Shown here piece after piece: positions 23,111 through 55,840 of a stretch of DNA of 64,000 bases. Origin of the DNA: Cristatella mucedo. Taxonomy: Eukaryota > Bryozoa > Phylactolaemata > Cristatellidae. A model generated the notes under the pieces. It ran no database searches, had not been told where the DNA came from, and was given only the letters and a program-made list of their open reading frames with translations. The position numbers and the translations under genes are program-made. Each line of letters begins with the position of its first letter. Positions within the stretch are counted from its first letter, which is position 1. The DNA is taken from contig WPIO01000048.1 in the NCBI GenBank assembly GCA_009760855.2, positions 1,687,001 through 1,751,000 on the forward strand, read 5' to 3'.

Positions 23111-24925
23111 ACTACTTCGAGCGGACTGGAAACTGTTTGAAGTTGTAGGATGATTGATCTAGGCGTGTGAAAGAAGGATTCAATAGGGGTTTTGTCATTA
23201 ATAGTCGGGCAGTCAACCAATTTTAGCCGGGTCTCAGTCAACGTGCGAAACGGTCGCTTGTTAACTGGGGTTTATTGCACATTGAGCAGGGATTTCAAAG
23301 ACAAGCATTAAGTTGGGCCACTGGGGATATAGCCGGCCTATTGATCACTTAGTTGAAGAGATTGACAGCGACGCTTGAGGGAGAACATGCTGAGCGGTTC
23401 GAGACAATGCATGGATTCCCAAACAAGTGTGGCCTCCGGCCTCAGACTTCTCGCTTAAAATTCTGTGCTTTTTTGCTCATGTACAATTCACATACCTTAG
23501 CAACAGTAATTGGACATAGGAATGCATTTGAACGACTATAACCAAACGATAGTAGTTACGCACGATTATAACTAATACGCAGGTTACTAGCAACCGCCGA
23601 ATCTTTGACGGCTGCCGGCGTAGGGGAGGGTGACACAGTCTCACAATCAAGCATTTAGATGTCCATATGCACGTGATTTCAACGATCAAATAACAAACAG
23701 AAGCTTTTAAAAACGTCAGCTGTATCGGTTGCCACATGTCATGCTCCAAGAATTTCGAATGAGAATTGTGCAACGGGCTAGAAACGCTATTAGCGCTTGG
23801 TGTCGGTAGGCAAGAAAGTGTAGACAATTATTAGAGATTACTTGAAGATGCTGCATTTAAACACTAATCACTTGACATCGAAACCGAAGCCTTGGACGAA
23901 CCCCCAAGCCCTAAATTGATGTGTGTTAAGTCATTGAGAGGGTGCTTGGAATGCTAGCCCGAATGAATAAGGCTCGGATAAACCCACTGAAGATCACAAT
24001 CAAAGTTGTAGATGAATGATTCTTAAGCTTTACCAGCTATAATCTGGACTATCTGGTATTAAAGTCAGTAGATCTTTGAAGCCCTTCGGACACTGTGAAG
24101 TCAGTAGTCATTATTGATTTACTAGCGGAGGTACACTATTTTTAAGGATATCCGGTGAGTACGATTATGTCTAGTTAGCTTCAACCAAGAAGCCTGCCCC
24201 TACTCGAGGCAAATCTTGCTAGCAGACCCGTATACCCACTCTGCGTAGTATTCTTCTATGTTCTCAGCGACGCTAGCAACTAATCGACATTTCCCTTTCT
24301 AATTCCGTAGAGCAATCCAACAAAAACATTTAGCCATCGCTCTGAGATTTATAGATTGAAAGGACTGCAGCCTGCCTCCTGTGCCGGAGACAGCCACGCG
24401 AAATTAATCCTTTAGCCCGTAATGACCACCTTGGCTACAGAGGAAGCTTCAACTGCGTATAACCCTACTTTAATACTCTTGGCATTGTCATTAGCAAAAC
24501 ATTTCCACTTTAAAGGTTTTCAAACAGATCGGCAAACTAGTTTATTGCTGCAGCTTTTTCCTTCAAATAGATCGGCTTCATTTTTTTGCTTCAACTACAG
24601 TAAGAATATATGCAGATCCAAAGTCTTATAAAAATTTGATAGCATAACGTGAAAAATGTCTTTCCGCATCAGGAATTGAACTTGTAAACTTAAAATCGAA
24701 AAACAATGCTCCGGCATAATTATCGCCCACTGATATGGCTTGATTGGTGGATCGCAGCCAGATACCGAAACCACCCTCTGGAGCCTGAGCAAATCGGCAT
24801 GAAAAATGTCGATCTAAAATTTGGGACCAACAATGTTGCAAAAAGTTCATACACTTTTGGTGAAATTTTTTTCAGTGTTCATTCCCACCAACGATGACAA
24901 AAGATTTAAAAGGAAAGCTAACAAG
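23111..24925. other. Unassigned sequence
   Basis: No gene, RNA or repeat recognised; ORFs reach only 116 codons (23477-23827, minus) and lack motifs. Confidence 0.5.
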
Positions 24926-25215
24926 TTTTTTTGATTCAACAGCCTCTTTTTTTACAAGAGAAGTAGAGACTATCATAAAAAATACAACTTCATTTAACAG
25001 CATCTTTTGTATAGCGACAGAAAAGCCTTTATGGCTATCATCACCACTTGCAGCAGCGATAAAGGATCACCCACCGCAGGATTCCAGCCCACGACTTCGA
25101 ACCCGATGCCGTGAAAAGCAACCGCTCTACTTAGTGTGACTATCACCCAGCTTGCTGCAAGCAAAAAAGGATCGCATGATGGATAACTCAAACCCACGAC
25201 CTAGCAGTGAAATGC
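24926..25215 (-). mobile_element. SINE family 1, nested or tandem copies
   Basis: Two tail motifs occur in a row (TTGATTCAACAGCCTC at 24931 and TTCATTTAACAGCATC near 24990). They are followed by one body and head (AAAGCCTTTATGGCTATC ... CCCACGACTTCGAACCC) and a further B-box fragment (AACTCAAACCCACGACC) at about 25185. This suggests successive insertion of related copies at one site. Confidence 0.7.
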
Positions 25216-25415
25216 CAAGTGATGGATTAAAACTTGGCGAAGCGCATCCGATACCTGTCAAAAGGTGACGCGTAAATTGAGATGCGTTATTTCGAGAGTG
25301 ATTTTAGAATGCGATAGAGCACTGCCTTGCCGAATCAGCCATTATTTGCCCTAAGCGGATTAAATATGTGGATCCCAAGCGATGTCGACGACCCAATTAC
25401 CTGCAAAGTCGGTCC

Positions 25416-25523
<108 letters not shown>

Positions 25524-25617
25524 TCTCACCGCTCTCCTCTGATGCTTATGCAGAGAAAGCAGCCAAAATTAATTGGATTTGTAGTCAAGTCTCCGCGCCT
25601 GTGCCGTGTGCTATTGT

Positions 25618-26036
25618 AATAATAATAACAATAATAATAATCATGCTCTTGATAAAGCGCCCTCGGAGAACCAAATCTCTCTCTAGGCACTTTACATTTG
25701 CTGGAAAGGGAAATGCAATTGAATCGTGAGTAATATCATGCTTGATAAACAAACAAAATGAATAGCATGGTTAGAGATGACATGCACAGGGTCAGCATGC
25801 AAATGTGGTTAGTGGCAGCATGCACAGTGTCAACACGCATAAGCACATGAAGGACGAATCACAGGGACCCACTAAATGCTGTCCTAAATAGGTGTGCTTT
25901 TAAGTTCTTTTTATAATTTGGTCAGGGGCTGTTCTGACGCAAGTCGGGAGGGAGTTCCAGGCTTTGGGAGCATAAGAACTTAATGCAGGGTCTCCAAAGG
26001 ATTCGAGGTTTGTACGAGGTATTTGTAAACTGTTGG
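25618..26036 (-). mobile_element. LINE family A copy
   Basis: (ATT)n, reverse hairpin, full 3' UTR and the last ORF2 codons up to about 26036. The order matches the copy at 21.4 kb. Confidence 0.85.
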
Positions 26037-26059
26037 ACTAGTCAGGTTACTGCGACTAA

Positions 26060-26150
26060 TCAAGTTCTTTACAGCCTACAGAAAGTACACAGAAAGAGAT
26101 TTAAGTTCTCTGAGGGTGATACAATTATATAACTATTATTATTTACTAGC
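26060..26150 (+). mobile_element. LINE tail, degraded
   Basis: GAAAGTACACAGAAAGAGATTTAAGTTCTCTGAGGGTG followed by TATTATTATTT: the loop side of the hairpin is kept but the arms have decayed. Confidence 0.6.
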
Positions 26151-26399
26151 CTAAACTAGTCCACTCACTATGCGATTATTAGCCATACCGTATTCTTCAC
26201 TAATTCCTTCGCGTATAGTTTATAAGGCTATGGACAATGACCACTCGGCTGTTAATAGAGTAATTAACAAATATCAGGACAGCAACAGGGCTGGCGATTG
26301 CTGTGGGAAATTAGCCCTACTAGCTAATGCACTAAGCCTTGGTCAAGACTATGGATATCATTCTACGTAGGTTCCTCTTGTATGGTCACTTGGACTAGA

Positions 26400-28335
26400 T
26401 TGAATTGGCATCTTAGGATTATTATTGATCGCATAAGTCCAGCTTAGCTAAGGCTAAGACCACATTTCTAGAGAGCTAATAGAATCACTGATCAACAAAC
26501 CAAAAGTGCCAGTTTCCGTTGTCGACCTTCTTGTTAGCTGCTCCCAAGTTAGCATACTACCCAATGATCCTAATGGTGACTTAAATGCTTTTCCCAAGTT
26601 CTTCGTAGGAAAGATTTGAAGCATTTGGGACTCGTATTTCTCCAGTACCGTGCGTGTCGGCTACTCATCACCCTGCTCTTTCTCTCACCTAACTCACGCT
26701 GGTCTCAATTGAACTTGTTTCCGAGGCTAAAAAAACCCGCTCGTCCTCCTGGCTCTGCCCAATGATGCTCCTTATGAGTGCTCAGACCTATTGCTGACCA
26801 CCTTAATAAATATTTTAGATATTCCCCGGTGACCGGTGAAGTCCTGTGGTTTCTTAAAACAGGGGTTGTCCCGCCACTTGTTAAAAGCCTTTCGCAGATC
26901 ATTAGAATTACGAAACTTTCGTCCGTGCTCCCTACTGCCACACTTCTTACAAAACTCTTGGACGAGTGGTGGGCCTGCAGCTTAACGATGGTATCAGTTC
27001 GTGAGACTTTGCTAGAAAATAACAGTTGGGATTTAGAGCTAACTCTTCCATAGAAACTGGTCCGCTGTGGGTCTACAATGACTTTCTGGACAATGCTAAT
27101 CAGGGTAGGGCCTCTCTGCTAGTACTTCTGGATCTGTCTCCAGCATTTGACAAGTATTTAACAACCAGATCCGTCTGGAACATCCTTCTACTCGCTTAGG
27201 TATCGCTGGTAGGGGTTCAAACTTGTTTACTTCCTTCGTCTAGTGAGACATGCTGTAATGTACATGTAAATGGCCGTATGTCGTCCGGAAAGCCCTAGAA
27301 GTACGGGGCATCTCAGGTTTCAGTCCTCGGGCCCCTTTCCTTTTACTTTCCAGAATGTCACACAGACATATGAGATCGTCATGCACAATCTTGGCTTTCA
27401 TTTCTGTACCGACTACGCCCAGCTCCAACTATCCTTCGACCCCTTCTAAGCCTTGCTCAGTAATCGAATTAATTTCCGAGGATCTGGTAGCGACTGCATT
27501 CGCACTTGGATGGCTTTAAACCCAATTGAAATTTGAAGATGATAAGGCGAACCTAATAGTAACGGGCGAGCCTAAAGTCACGCTAAAGTTGCAATATGTC
27601 ATCTTCAAGATTAGTTTAGCTTGTACCACTCCAGTGGCTTATTCATTCAATTTGGGCGTACTTTTCCAAAACGACTGGTTATTGAATGAGTGCATTGCAT
27701 CTACGGTCGTCGGACTACGTTCAGCTAAGGGCCTGCTTAAGAAGTGGTGCAGCAGACAAACCAGCTCATGCATTTGTCAAGAGTCTCTCTCTCTCTCTTG
27801 CTTACAGGTCTTCAGTCTCACGCACAAGCCTAACTAACCGACATCTTTGCTCCTCACGTGTGCTCTCGCATCAGCTGCTTCTTGGCTCTCAATTGCCTCT
27901 ATGTACTTCCCGCTAGATTTTAATCTTTCGGTGATCGAGCGTTCAGTTCTTATGAACTGAAAATCCGGAACTTGCTCCGTGCTTCGGCTACTGACAGCAT
28001 CGACTTTGTTTCATTTAAGTCACAGCTAATGAGGCACCTGTCCCGCTCAGCTTTTTCTACCCCATTGAACTTATTTTATTCCTACATGCCTCGCGTGCAC
28101 CTGTGCATGATTCAGTGGCTGTTAATAAGCCAGAGGCACTACTAAGCGGTGACCCTCAGCAACTTTATAGGATTTAGCTTGCTGGCCTACGCATGATGCT
28201 TGTTTTTGCATGTTATTTAACCATAGTACAACCGTACATGGTTTTAACCAGATTATTGATTCGCTTGAGCGAATTGTAAAGCACCTGGATCGAGTTTTAA
28301 TTCACTTAGGGCGCAAGCCAAAATTTTACAGCGTA
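26400..28335 (+). pseudogene. LINE family C, degraded reverse transcriptase
   Basis: A longer but much decayed LINE in several frames: FFVGKI (linker, about 26600), ECSDLLLTTL then FLKTGVVPPLVKS (reverse-transcriptase entry motifs, about 26780-26880), GLSASTSGSVSSI (about 27110) and a QVSVLGPLSF-like palm motif (about 27320). It ends in a tail related to but distinct from family A (GTAAAGCACCTGGATCGAG ... CACTTAGGGCGC, 28275-28315). Stops are frequent. It is CR1-like and older than the family A copies. Confidence 0.75.
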
Positions 28336-28474
28336 ATACTGTTACTATTGACCTATCTACAATTATGCAAAATATCTATAATAAACTTTTTCTTGAGGGA
28401 CGCAACCTGCTCCTTTCTCTGTTTATAATAATCCTGACTATTGTGTTTTTAGAGTAATGAGACAATAGCTTACA

Positions 28475-28900
28475 ATGTAATGTAAATGCTTCTCCGTCTG
28501 TTACTCTTCAAAGACTATGTGGATGTTACGCTCGAGAGTTTTATATAGCTAGCGAACTCACAGCTAGAGCAGCTTTCGGTACCCAACATACTTCATCTCA
28601 AGAAACAAAGAAAAAGTGAGAAACATAGCCTAGTCAGGAGAGCAGAGTTAGTGAGTAGACGGAAGTAGGAGCTCAGGACGGCTGGAAATGATGTGCCATA
28701 GTCGGCAGCAGGAGAGCAGTCGTCGTTGCGTAAGAATAGTGAGTTTCACAGTCTGACTTCCAGAGCAAAAGCTTCTGTCGACAACGGTCTTTAAGCAGGT
28801 GAATGGAACGGCTAATTTATTGTCCACACAGAACCTGAGGGCTTGAGAAGGCTGAAACTGGTGCATCAGTTCAGATCGGTGGAATCAATGGTTGTTCAGA
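28475..28900 (-). mobile_element. LINE family B fragment
   Basis: Reverse of the family B 3' end: CTCCGTCTGTTACTC..., ATGTGGATGTTACGC, GCTTTCGGTACCC. ORF2 codons encode FQPSQALRFCVDNKLAVPF, matching the fuller copy at 42.1-43.2 kb. Confidence 0.8.
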
Positions 28901-30060
28901 AAGCCTTTCAACCTAAACCAGCCAGAAATTGACATAATTTGATATGCACAAATTTCTTCAGAAATCCAAACAAAGTGGAATGATATTGGCACACAATTTT
29001 GGTTACAAACTGTGGGCTTACCTTCAGTGGCCCAATGAATTAAAAATACAAGATGGTAGCTGTTTCGAATAAAACTATATAACTACAGAATGTTCTAGCA
29101 GGGTTCAAGACCATAAGGAGATATTCTTATTAATAGCTTCCTGGTGACTCAGCAATACCCCTCTAACAAGTCATTGAATATTTAGTTTCGAATAATCTTT
29201 GCCGGCCAGAGGTTAGCACTATAAATGATCAGATCCGGCTTCAACAGCTTTAATGTACAAGCCACAGTAAGAAGTTCATTTAGCCGAGAGCATTAACAGG
29301 CTTGGTATTTTTTTAAATCCAAAGAGATCTTACCCTCCCCCAATCATTTTTTGGGGTCATGTCTGTACTGCTGACTCACACAAAAACTGATAAAGCCATT
29401 AGCAGCATCAGCTGGTAGGCTGTCTGCAGGATGGTAGCACAACCCTGCAATGGTTTTGCAAAGTATGCCACGCAGTGACTAAATACGATCTCAGGTTTAA
29501 TAAGCCATACAGGTAACATGCCAAGCAGGACCAACACAACGTGGTGGTCGAGATGTCAGCACGAGAAACTTGCTAATTTATGCTGCCTGTTTAAGCTGCC
29601 ATTGACAGCTTTTGAGGTTAGCCAAAACATCAATAATGTAAATAAAGTCATTCAACTTGTCTCTGACCTTTGCTGCAGTGCAAACAAATAACACGGCTGC
29701 TGAACCCAAAATCTCTTTATACTGTCATACCAAATCATATATGACAGTTGCAGCTAGGCACACAAGTAGTGATTGCAACATCGATTCGATTTGTAGAAGA
29801 TGCTGGCAGAACACCTTGAGCATTTCTCTCGAGCACAGCAGAGCCAGAAAACGCACTAGCACTACTCCCGTCTGTACATCGGGGGGGGGGGGCTGGGCCT
29901 AAATTATGGAGCCAGAACAAAGCAATGACGGCAAGCCCCTACCTTGTGCAACCGCATGAATGTCAATGAAGTCCACAAGGTGAACCAAAAAGTCTTTTTA
30001 TCAGCTACAGCGGCAGAACTGTGCAGTTGTGCACACTGGCCGGCCGCTCAGTTAAATGCA
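28901..30060. other. Unassigned sequence downstream of GNL1
   Basis: No gene or known repeat recognised. A G12 run lies at 29881-29892. It presumably includes the GNL1 3' UTR; no clear minus-strand AATAAA was found near the stop codon. Confidence 0.5.
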
Positions 30061-30067
30061 TGATTAA

Positions 30068-31885
30068 TCAATCGTTGTCGGCTCCCCCCAGCAAGTCATA
30101 CATGTTGCTGGACCGAGCCACGCGCTCCTCATCCAAGTCTTCCTCCGTGCTGGCGCCGCTCTCGTCTTGGGCTGCTGCTGTGGCTTGGGCGACGCCACTG
30201 GCGCTGGACTCGTCGCTGTCCTCACCGTTGCGCTTGCCACCGGCTGCTGTGGCCACAATGCGCCGATGCTCGTCCTGCTGGGCGCCGATCTCTCGAGCTC
30301 GCTCGCTCGTCGCCCACTCATCGGCGGCAGCACTGTAGCCTAGAGGCTTGAGGAACAGCACCAGCTTACCCTGCAGTGCCATCTGCAGGATGTTGTTGGC
30401 ACTCCGGTACGTGTCAGTCCGACCAGTCTTTGCCGTCATGAAGCCTCTCTTTTCAGCCCACGAGTCACAGATCCCAAATGCACTCCACTGCTTTCCACGA
30501 TCCCCTGCCACGTCAATGCCAAGAAGTCGAGGCAAGGGTATGCGCTCTGCCATGTACTGGATGGATGAATATGGCTCGCGAAGCTGCGCAATCGGGAAGA
30601 GTCCGGACAGCACCTGCAGCTGCTTGGGTACGCAAGACGGAAAGACGAGACCCGGACAGTCGCACAGCCTTACCGTCTCAGTGAGAAAAATAGTCTGGAA
30701 GTGCTTCGTGTGGCCAGGCGTTCTGGACACACTCACCACCTTCTTTCCCATGAGACCGTTTATTACTGACGACTTGCCCACGTTTGGGTAGCCGATGCAG
30801 CCGATAGTGACTACGCCATCCTTGTACCGGCCGTGGTCGGCGTAGGCAAGGTCAAGCTTCTCTGTGATCTCGCTGTCAATTTGTACTCCGTCGTCGTCGC
30901 TGTCGTCATCGTCCCACGCTGCGTCGACTCGCATGTCTTCCTCTATTTTCGACCTCCAACTGGACAGGTCGAGACCGGCAGGCCGTACAACGTCCTGCAC
31001 AGTTCGCCACAGCTCTAGCGGTCCGACGGCCGGTGCGCGGCGCACTCTCCTCTGTTTCATTGTCACCTTGCCCGTGTGAGGATTTAGCACAGACACCTGC
31101 TCCTCCAGCTTCCGTGGATAAGAGGTAAAGTTAACGACTCGAGCTCCCGGAAACCGCGACTGCAGGAAAGCCTCCCAGGCGGCGACCACGGGCGCCGGAA
31201 CGATGTCGATCTTGTTCAAAACGATGATAACCTCTTTCTTAAGATCTTTGATTAAGTAGTCGCAGACGAAGCGCGGTATGTGAAGGGATGCGAACCTCAC
31301 ATCGGCAATGAGCAGCAGTATGTCCGACATTTCCAGCACCCTCCACAGCTGCCTCCAAGTCTCCAGGTTCATTTCGAAATAGCTCAAGCCTTCGGGATGA
31401 GCGGCGAACATGCCGTCCAAATAGCGCTGGAAGTATTTCTGCTCGTTGCGCTCCAGCTCCTCTAGTGACAGCGAGTAGCGCCACTCGGGCCGCTTGGGGA
31501 ACTCCCACGTGACGCCGTCGGGGTAGAACACGCTGGGATCCATTTCCACCGCCGAGTCGGGTACTGGCTCGTAAGGCTGCATTGAGCGCAGCTTACGCTT
31601 GTCCAGCTCGTCTCTGCTCTCTGCCATAAAGAGAAGCCGGTACCTATTGGCGTCAAGCTTATCCTTCTGGCTCCGGGCAGACGTGCCGGGCTCCTCCGAG
31701 CCACCGCCGGCTCGCCCAGATTGTTCCTCTTCTGCCGCGGGTCCACGAGGCCGCGCACGTCGATGGCGAGTGCAAGACTCCACATCGTCTGAGGCATCCT
31801 GAGCCTTCCTCTCCCTCTTCACTTTCAGCTGTTCTTTCTTTTGCTTGGCGCTGAAAGGACGAGCTCGCGATGGCGGAGGCGGCAT
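30068..31885 (-). CDS. GNL1: GNL1, circularly permuted nucleolar-type GTPase, intronless
   Basis: A 605-codon uninterrupted frame matching guanine nucleotide-binding protein-like 1 along its length. Family members are GTPases of the YlqF/YawG group, linked to ribosome biogenesis or nucleolar function; the exact role of GNL1 is less settled. The N-terminus is basic (PFSAKQKKEQLKVKRERK) and precedes DANRYRLLF and SYFEMNLETWRQLWRVLEMS, both typical of GNL1. The GTPase motifs come in permuted order: G4 NKID at residues 224-227, then G1 GYPNVGKS at 365-372, the G2-region SRTPGHT at 387-393 and G3 DCPG at 409-412. An acidic patch (DDDDSDDD, about 325) and an acidic Ser-rich tail follow, ending MYDLLGGADND as in other GNL1 proteins. 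Length is close to human GNL1 (about 600). The ATG at 31885 sits just before the conserved PFSxKQKK block. The lack of introns contrasts with the multi-exon vertebrate gene. Identification is firm. Confidence 0.96.
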   Translation of the reverse strand: MPPPPSRARPFSAKQKKEQLKVKRERKAQDASDDVESCTRHRRARPRGPAAEEEQSGRAGGGSEEPGTSARSQKDKLDANRYRLLFMAESRDELDKRKLRSMQPYEPVPDSAVEMDPSVFYPDGVTWEFPKRPEWRYSLSLEELERNEQKYFQRYLDGMFAAHPEGLSYFEMNLETWRQLWRVLEMSDILLLIADVRFASLHIPRFVCDYLIKDLKKEVIIVLNKIDIVPAPVVAAWEAFLQSRFPGARVVNFTSYPRKLEEQVSVLNPHTGKVTMKQRRVRRAPAVGPLELWRTVQDVVRPAGLDLSSWRSKIEEDMRVDAAWDDDDSDDDGVQIDSEITEKLDLAYADHGRYKDGVVTIGCIGYPNVGKSSVINGLMGKKVVSVSRTPGHTKHFQTIFLTETVRLCDCPGLVFPSCVPKQLQVLSGLFPIAQLREPYSSIQYMAERIPLPRLLGIDVAGDRGKQWSAFGICDSWAEKRGFMTAKTGRTDTYRSANNILQMALQGKLVLFLKPLGYSAAADEWATSERAREIGAQQDEHRRIVATAAGGKRNGEDSDESSASGVAQATAAAQDESGASTEEDLDEERVARSSNMYDLLGGADND

Positions 31886-32545
31886 CGCTTTTTTATTTTG
31901 CGCAGTTGCCGCAGTGAGACGGAAGTCATCGGCCTCAGCACGTGCGCCGGCAGTAGGACTTCACAATGCATAGCACAAATTTTACACATAATCAATGATC
32001 TTGAAACATTTCAAGGCAAGTGATTTAAATTTTTGTATATTTTATTATTCAACATTCCATTTTTTGACGGCTAAGCATTTACCAGAATTTCGTGACAGCA
32101 CACTATTGATTCTCGTTTCCGCTCTTCCGTGTGAGGAGACGCCGCACGCATTTTTGGAGTAAACGTAAGTTAGCGTTAAGTTCTCAGAAGCACTTCGCGC
32201 GAATTCATAAGCGGCTTAATGTAAAAATTTGATCTTGTTAATATTACGTGTACACGGTGCGTAGGAATAGGCATACCGGTTCGATTATAATGAGACTGAC
32301 TGCCTTCAGTAAAGCACGTCAAAACCCGTAATGCTCGGTAATTGTTCGTAGATGTGCTGTATAGTGTGTGCCTGTAATGTGAAGGTTCTTGAATGCCTTA
32401 CGTATTCAAGTATGCTTCTGGTCACCCATGAATATCTTTTCTGGGAGCATCCGCCTGCCGTTTTCACTCGCAAATCTGGCGGCTAGCGCCCTTTAAAAGT
32501 ATGTTTTATTAATTTGCTTTTATCTCTAGCCTTTAAATGAGATAA
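31886..32545. other. 5' flank of GNL1
   Basis: No ORF or repeat recognised. It probably contains the minus-strand GNL1 promoter, but no convincing core element was seen. Confidence 0.4.
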
Positions 32546-33090
32546 TGGAGATTCGTACGAGTTAAACAGTCAGATTCAGAAAAGCGGGTGGTATTTAGCC
32601 TTGTGGGGGAGTAGATCTGATAGATAAGCTGGAGCCCAAAAAGGAAGGGACTTATAAGTGGGTGACAAAACCGTGAAGTCGATGCGTTGCTTGACTGGGA
32701 GCCAGTGCAGTTCGGCGAGAAGTGGTGTGATTTGGGAACTGTGGTGCTTGCGACAGACAAGCCTGGCTGAGAGTTCTGCACCAGCTGTAAATGCCTGATT
32801 GCAGTCTCGTAGACCACCAAGCAGTGAGTTAACAGACAAGTCAAGACGGGATGTTACAATTGCATTAACCAATTTAGATGCGGTATCCCTGTCTAAGCAA
32901 GCCGAATTTTAGTAATGTTATGTAGCTGAAAGTAGGTAGACTTGACTGTGGAGCTGATGTCACTTTGGAGCAGGACACCTAGATTTCGTGCAGATTCATC
33001 TGGAGATATGCTGGCAGAGCCGATTGTGCGTTAATCTGTCCAGTTTCTGAATTACACTTGGTGTGCCCATAATCAGTAAGTTAGTTTTAT
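32545..33090 (-). mobile_element. LINE family A copy, ORF2 only
   Basis: Reverse frames encode TSRLDLSVNSLLGGL, ITPLLAELHWLPVKQRID and the start of the ARNLGV block; the 3' UTR and tail are missing. It ends at the GTGTGCCCATAATCAGTAAGTTAG motif shared with the 21.4 kb copy. Confidence 0.8.
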
Positions 33091-33099
33091 CATTAATTT

Positions 33100-33690
33100 A
33101 CGAAAATTGTCCGTCATCCGTGTGCCAATGTCATCAATACATGCACTATATCCTACATATCACTTTACTCGCTTGGTCTAGCCTACCTATTCCATCTCCT
33201 TGCTCCTCAAGTTTCGTCTCACTCCAGCTGCTCCTTGGCTTCTAATTATCTAGCCATTCTATGCACTACGTTGAAATCTTTTGGTAATCGAGCCCTCAGT
33301 TTGAATGCACCGAGAATCTGACTTGCTTCCGGCTCCTGTCGCCCCCAGGCAATGACTTAGCATCATTTAGGCTTCGGCTGTTTCTCACTTTTGTTAGGCA
33401 ATAGTTTAGTTCTTTTTTTGTCCCTCTGTACTTTTCGTGCTTGCCTGTCCATGATACTGTGCATGTTAATAGCCTGGGATCCTACGAACCGGTGGCCCAA
33501 GTGTCTTCTTGTGTACTATTGCATGCTAGCCTAAGCTATTTGTTTGTATGCTTTTGCATGCTTATCGAAGTACGATGCGAAGCATGTCAATTGTTCTTGG
33601 TAACTGCTTGTCTTGCAGCAAGTTGTAAAGCACCTGTATAGAGATCCAGTTCTCTTAGGCTACTATGCAAACGACATATTAATATTGCTA
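33100..33690 (+). mobile_element. LINE family C 3' end
   Basis: TTLKSFGNRALSLNAPR (ORF2 C-terminus), a C-type 3' UTR and tail GTAAAGCACCTGTATAGAGATCCAGTTCTCTTAGG. It lies in the flank just upstream of PSMD14. Confidence 0.7.
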
Positions 33691-34049
33691 TTAGTATGAC
33701 CAGATGCTTACACCCTAAAAGGATTTTGCTGGGTTTGAGCACATGCTTTTATCTTGGTCACCAACTGAAGGCCACCAGTAAATTTCTAGTTTGTTTTTGA
33801 TTGAAAACATTATATCCATTCTATCCGATTGCATCAGAGAATTGTGGGAGAAGTGCCCACCTTCGGAATCCGTGGTTTTGGGATTATTGGTGTAATCTTA
33901 GATTATAGAGTCTTTGAGTGCATTAGTTAACTGTTTGGGCAAGAGCAGCATGTCTATTCCCTTTTGTGTGTTGAGATATTGCCGAGATGACTATTCATGG
34001 GATGAAAATGCTTCTGTTGCCTAATTTCCTAGGTGTGTAGGTGCCTAAC

Positions 34050-54523
<20,474 letters not shown>

Positions 54524-54770
54524 CTTGATAAGCAACTCTCACATTAAGACCGATTTAAAGACGACTTTTCAAACTGCCAGGCTGGTGACCACTGAATGGT
54601 GCGACTCGTGACGTTGTAAGCAGGTAATGCACTAAGCCTGCCAATGAACAATTAGGCTGTCACTGTGCAAGCAGTCCAAAGGTATGCTTTATCCGAGGTA
54701 CTGCTTTAAAAGTGGTTGTTTAAGCCTGTGGCTTGACGTTATACTGTCCAAGCTCAGTTGTGCTGTACTA

Positions 54771-54776
54771 AATAAA
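54771..54776 (+). terminator. Candidate PSMD14 polyadenylation signal
   Basis: AATAAA about 250 bp after the PSMD14 stop codon, the nearest canonical signal on the plus strand. Position is plausible; there is no further support. Confidence 0.35.
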
Positions 54777-54779
54777 TAC

Positions 54780-55555
54780 CATCGATCTTTGCGAACGTGG
54801 AATATCCTGTGACTTGTTCTTGCTTGCACACAGTTCAGGTCTGCCACCCAAGGCGCCACAGGTACGATTTGGTTACAACGTCCTGTCCAAGCGTTTGCTA
54901 AAGTTGCATATGCTAATCTCAAGTCACCCAGTTATCTTGTGCTGCTCATGTCCTGTCAAGCAGGGGCCTTGCTAGATGTACTTATCTTACACCTTTGCTA
55001 GAAGGATTGGTAATCTGTTTGTTAAATGGTCCACCTGACGGATTCTCGTGTGCCCGGTTTGGTCGTTGATTGTATTCTCTGGTTAGCATTAGGAATTGGC
55101 AGAGGCTATGTAGGTAGGATAGCGGTGTTGACAGAACTTAAATAGGCAGCAAACCAGTGTTTTGGCCTCAGCTTTGTGACTTGGTGAAGGAGTGGCTTGT
55201 GTAGTCATTGGCTGGTGATTAGCCTGTTGGACTGGCAAGTTTTCTGAAGCCAAGATTGAGCATTGATCAGATGAACTGGGCTTGATTTTCAGTGTCTTTC
55301 CTTGCTTATGTCTCACACCGCTCGACTGGTGTCTAGGCACTGATACCACTGACTGGAGCGATGCTTAAGTTTGTGCTTGTTCAACAGATGTTATTGGCAG
55401 GCCAGATGAGATTCATTGACAAAGGTCAGGTTAGTTGCATCGCTGTTTCGACCTCGGTACAATTAGGAAACAATTTAGGTGCAGTTAATGCCATGTTAAA
55501 CACTACCAGCACAACATCCGGAGGCCTATCACAGGCCCAGCAAAGCATACAAGGG
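54780..55555. other. Unassigned sequence downstream of PSMD14
   Basis: No gene or repeat recognised. Confidence 0.45.
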
Positions 55556-55840
55556 CTAATGTAATGTAATGTATCTCCGGCTGTAACTCCACAAAGTCAT
55601 AAAGACCATGTGGGTGTTACGCAGGAGCATTTTGTGTAGCTCACTCACAGCCTAAGCGGCTTTCGGTATGCATTCGGTAGCCGACAGACTTCGTCTCACC
55701 CAACAAAGAGAAAGTGGGAAGCATAGCTGAGTCAGGAGAGCAGTCGAGGTAGTGATGAGCAGCATGGAAGTGGCAGTTCAGGACCGCTGAAAAGGATGAG
55801 CCATAGTCGGCAGCAGGAGAGTAGTCGTCGTTTCGTAAGT
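55556..55840 (-). mobile_element. LINE family B 3' end
   Basis: TCTCCGGCTGTAACTCCACAAAGTC, GACCATGTGGGTGTTACGCAGGAG and GCCTAAGCGGCTTTCGGTA..., collinear with the 42.1 kb copy up to the GCCATAGTCGGCAGCAGGAGAG motif. It begins with a short TAATGTAATG repeat. Confidence 0.85.

Noticed and set aside
30348-30791. 147-codon plus-strand ORF opposite GNL1
   Set aside because: Antisense shadow of the conserved GNL1 frame.
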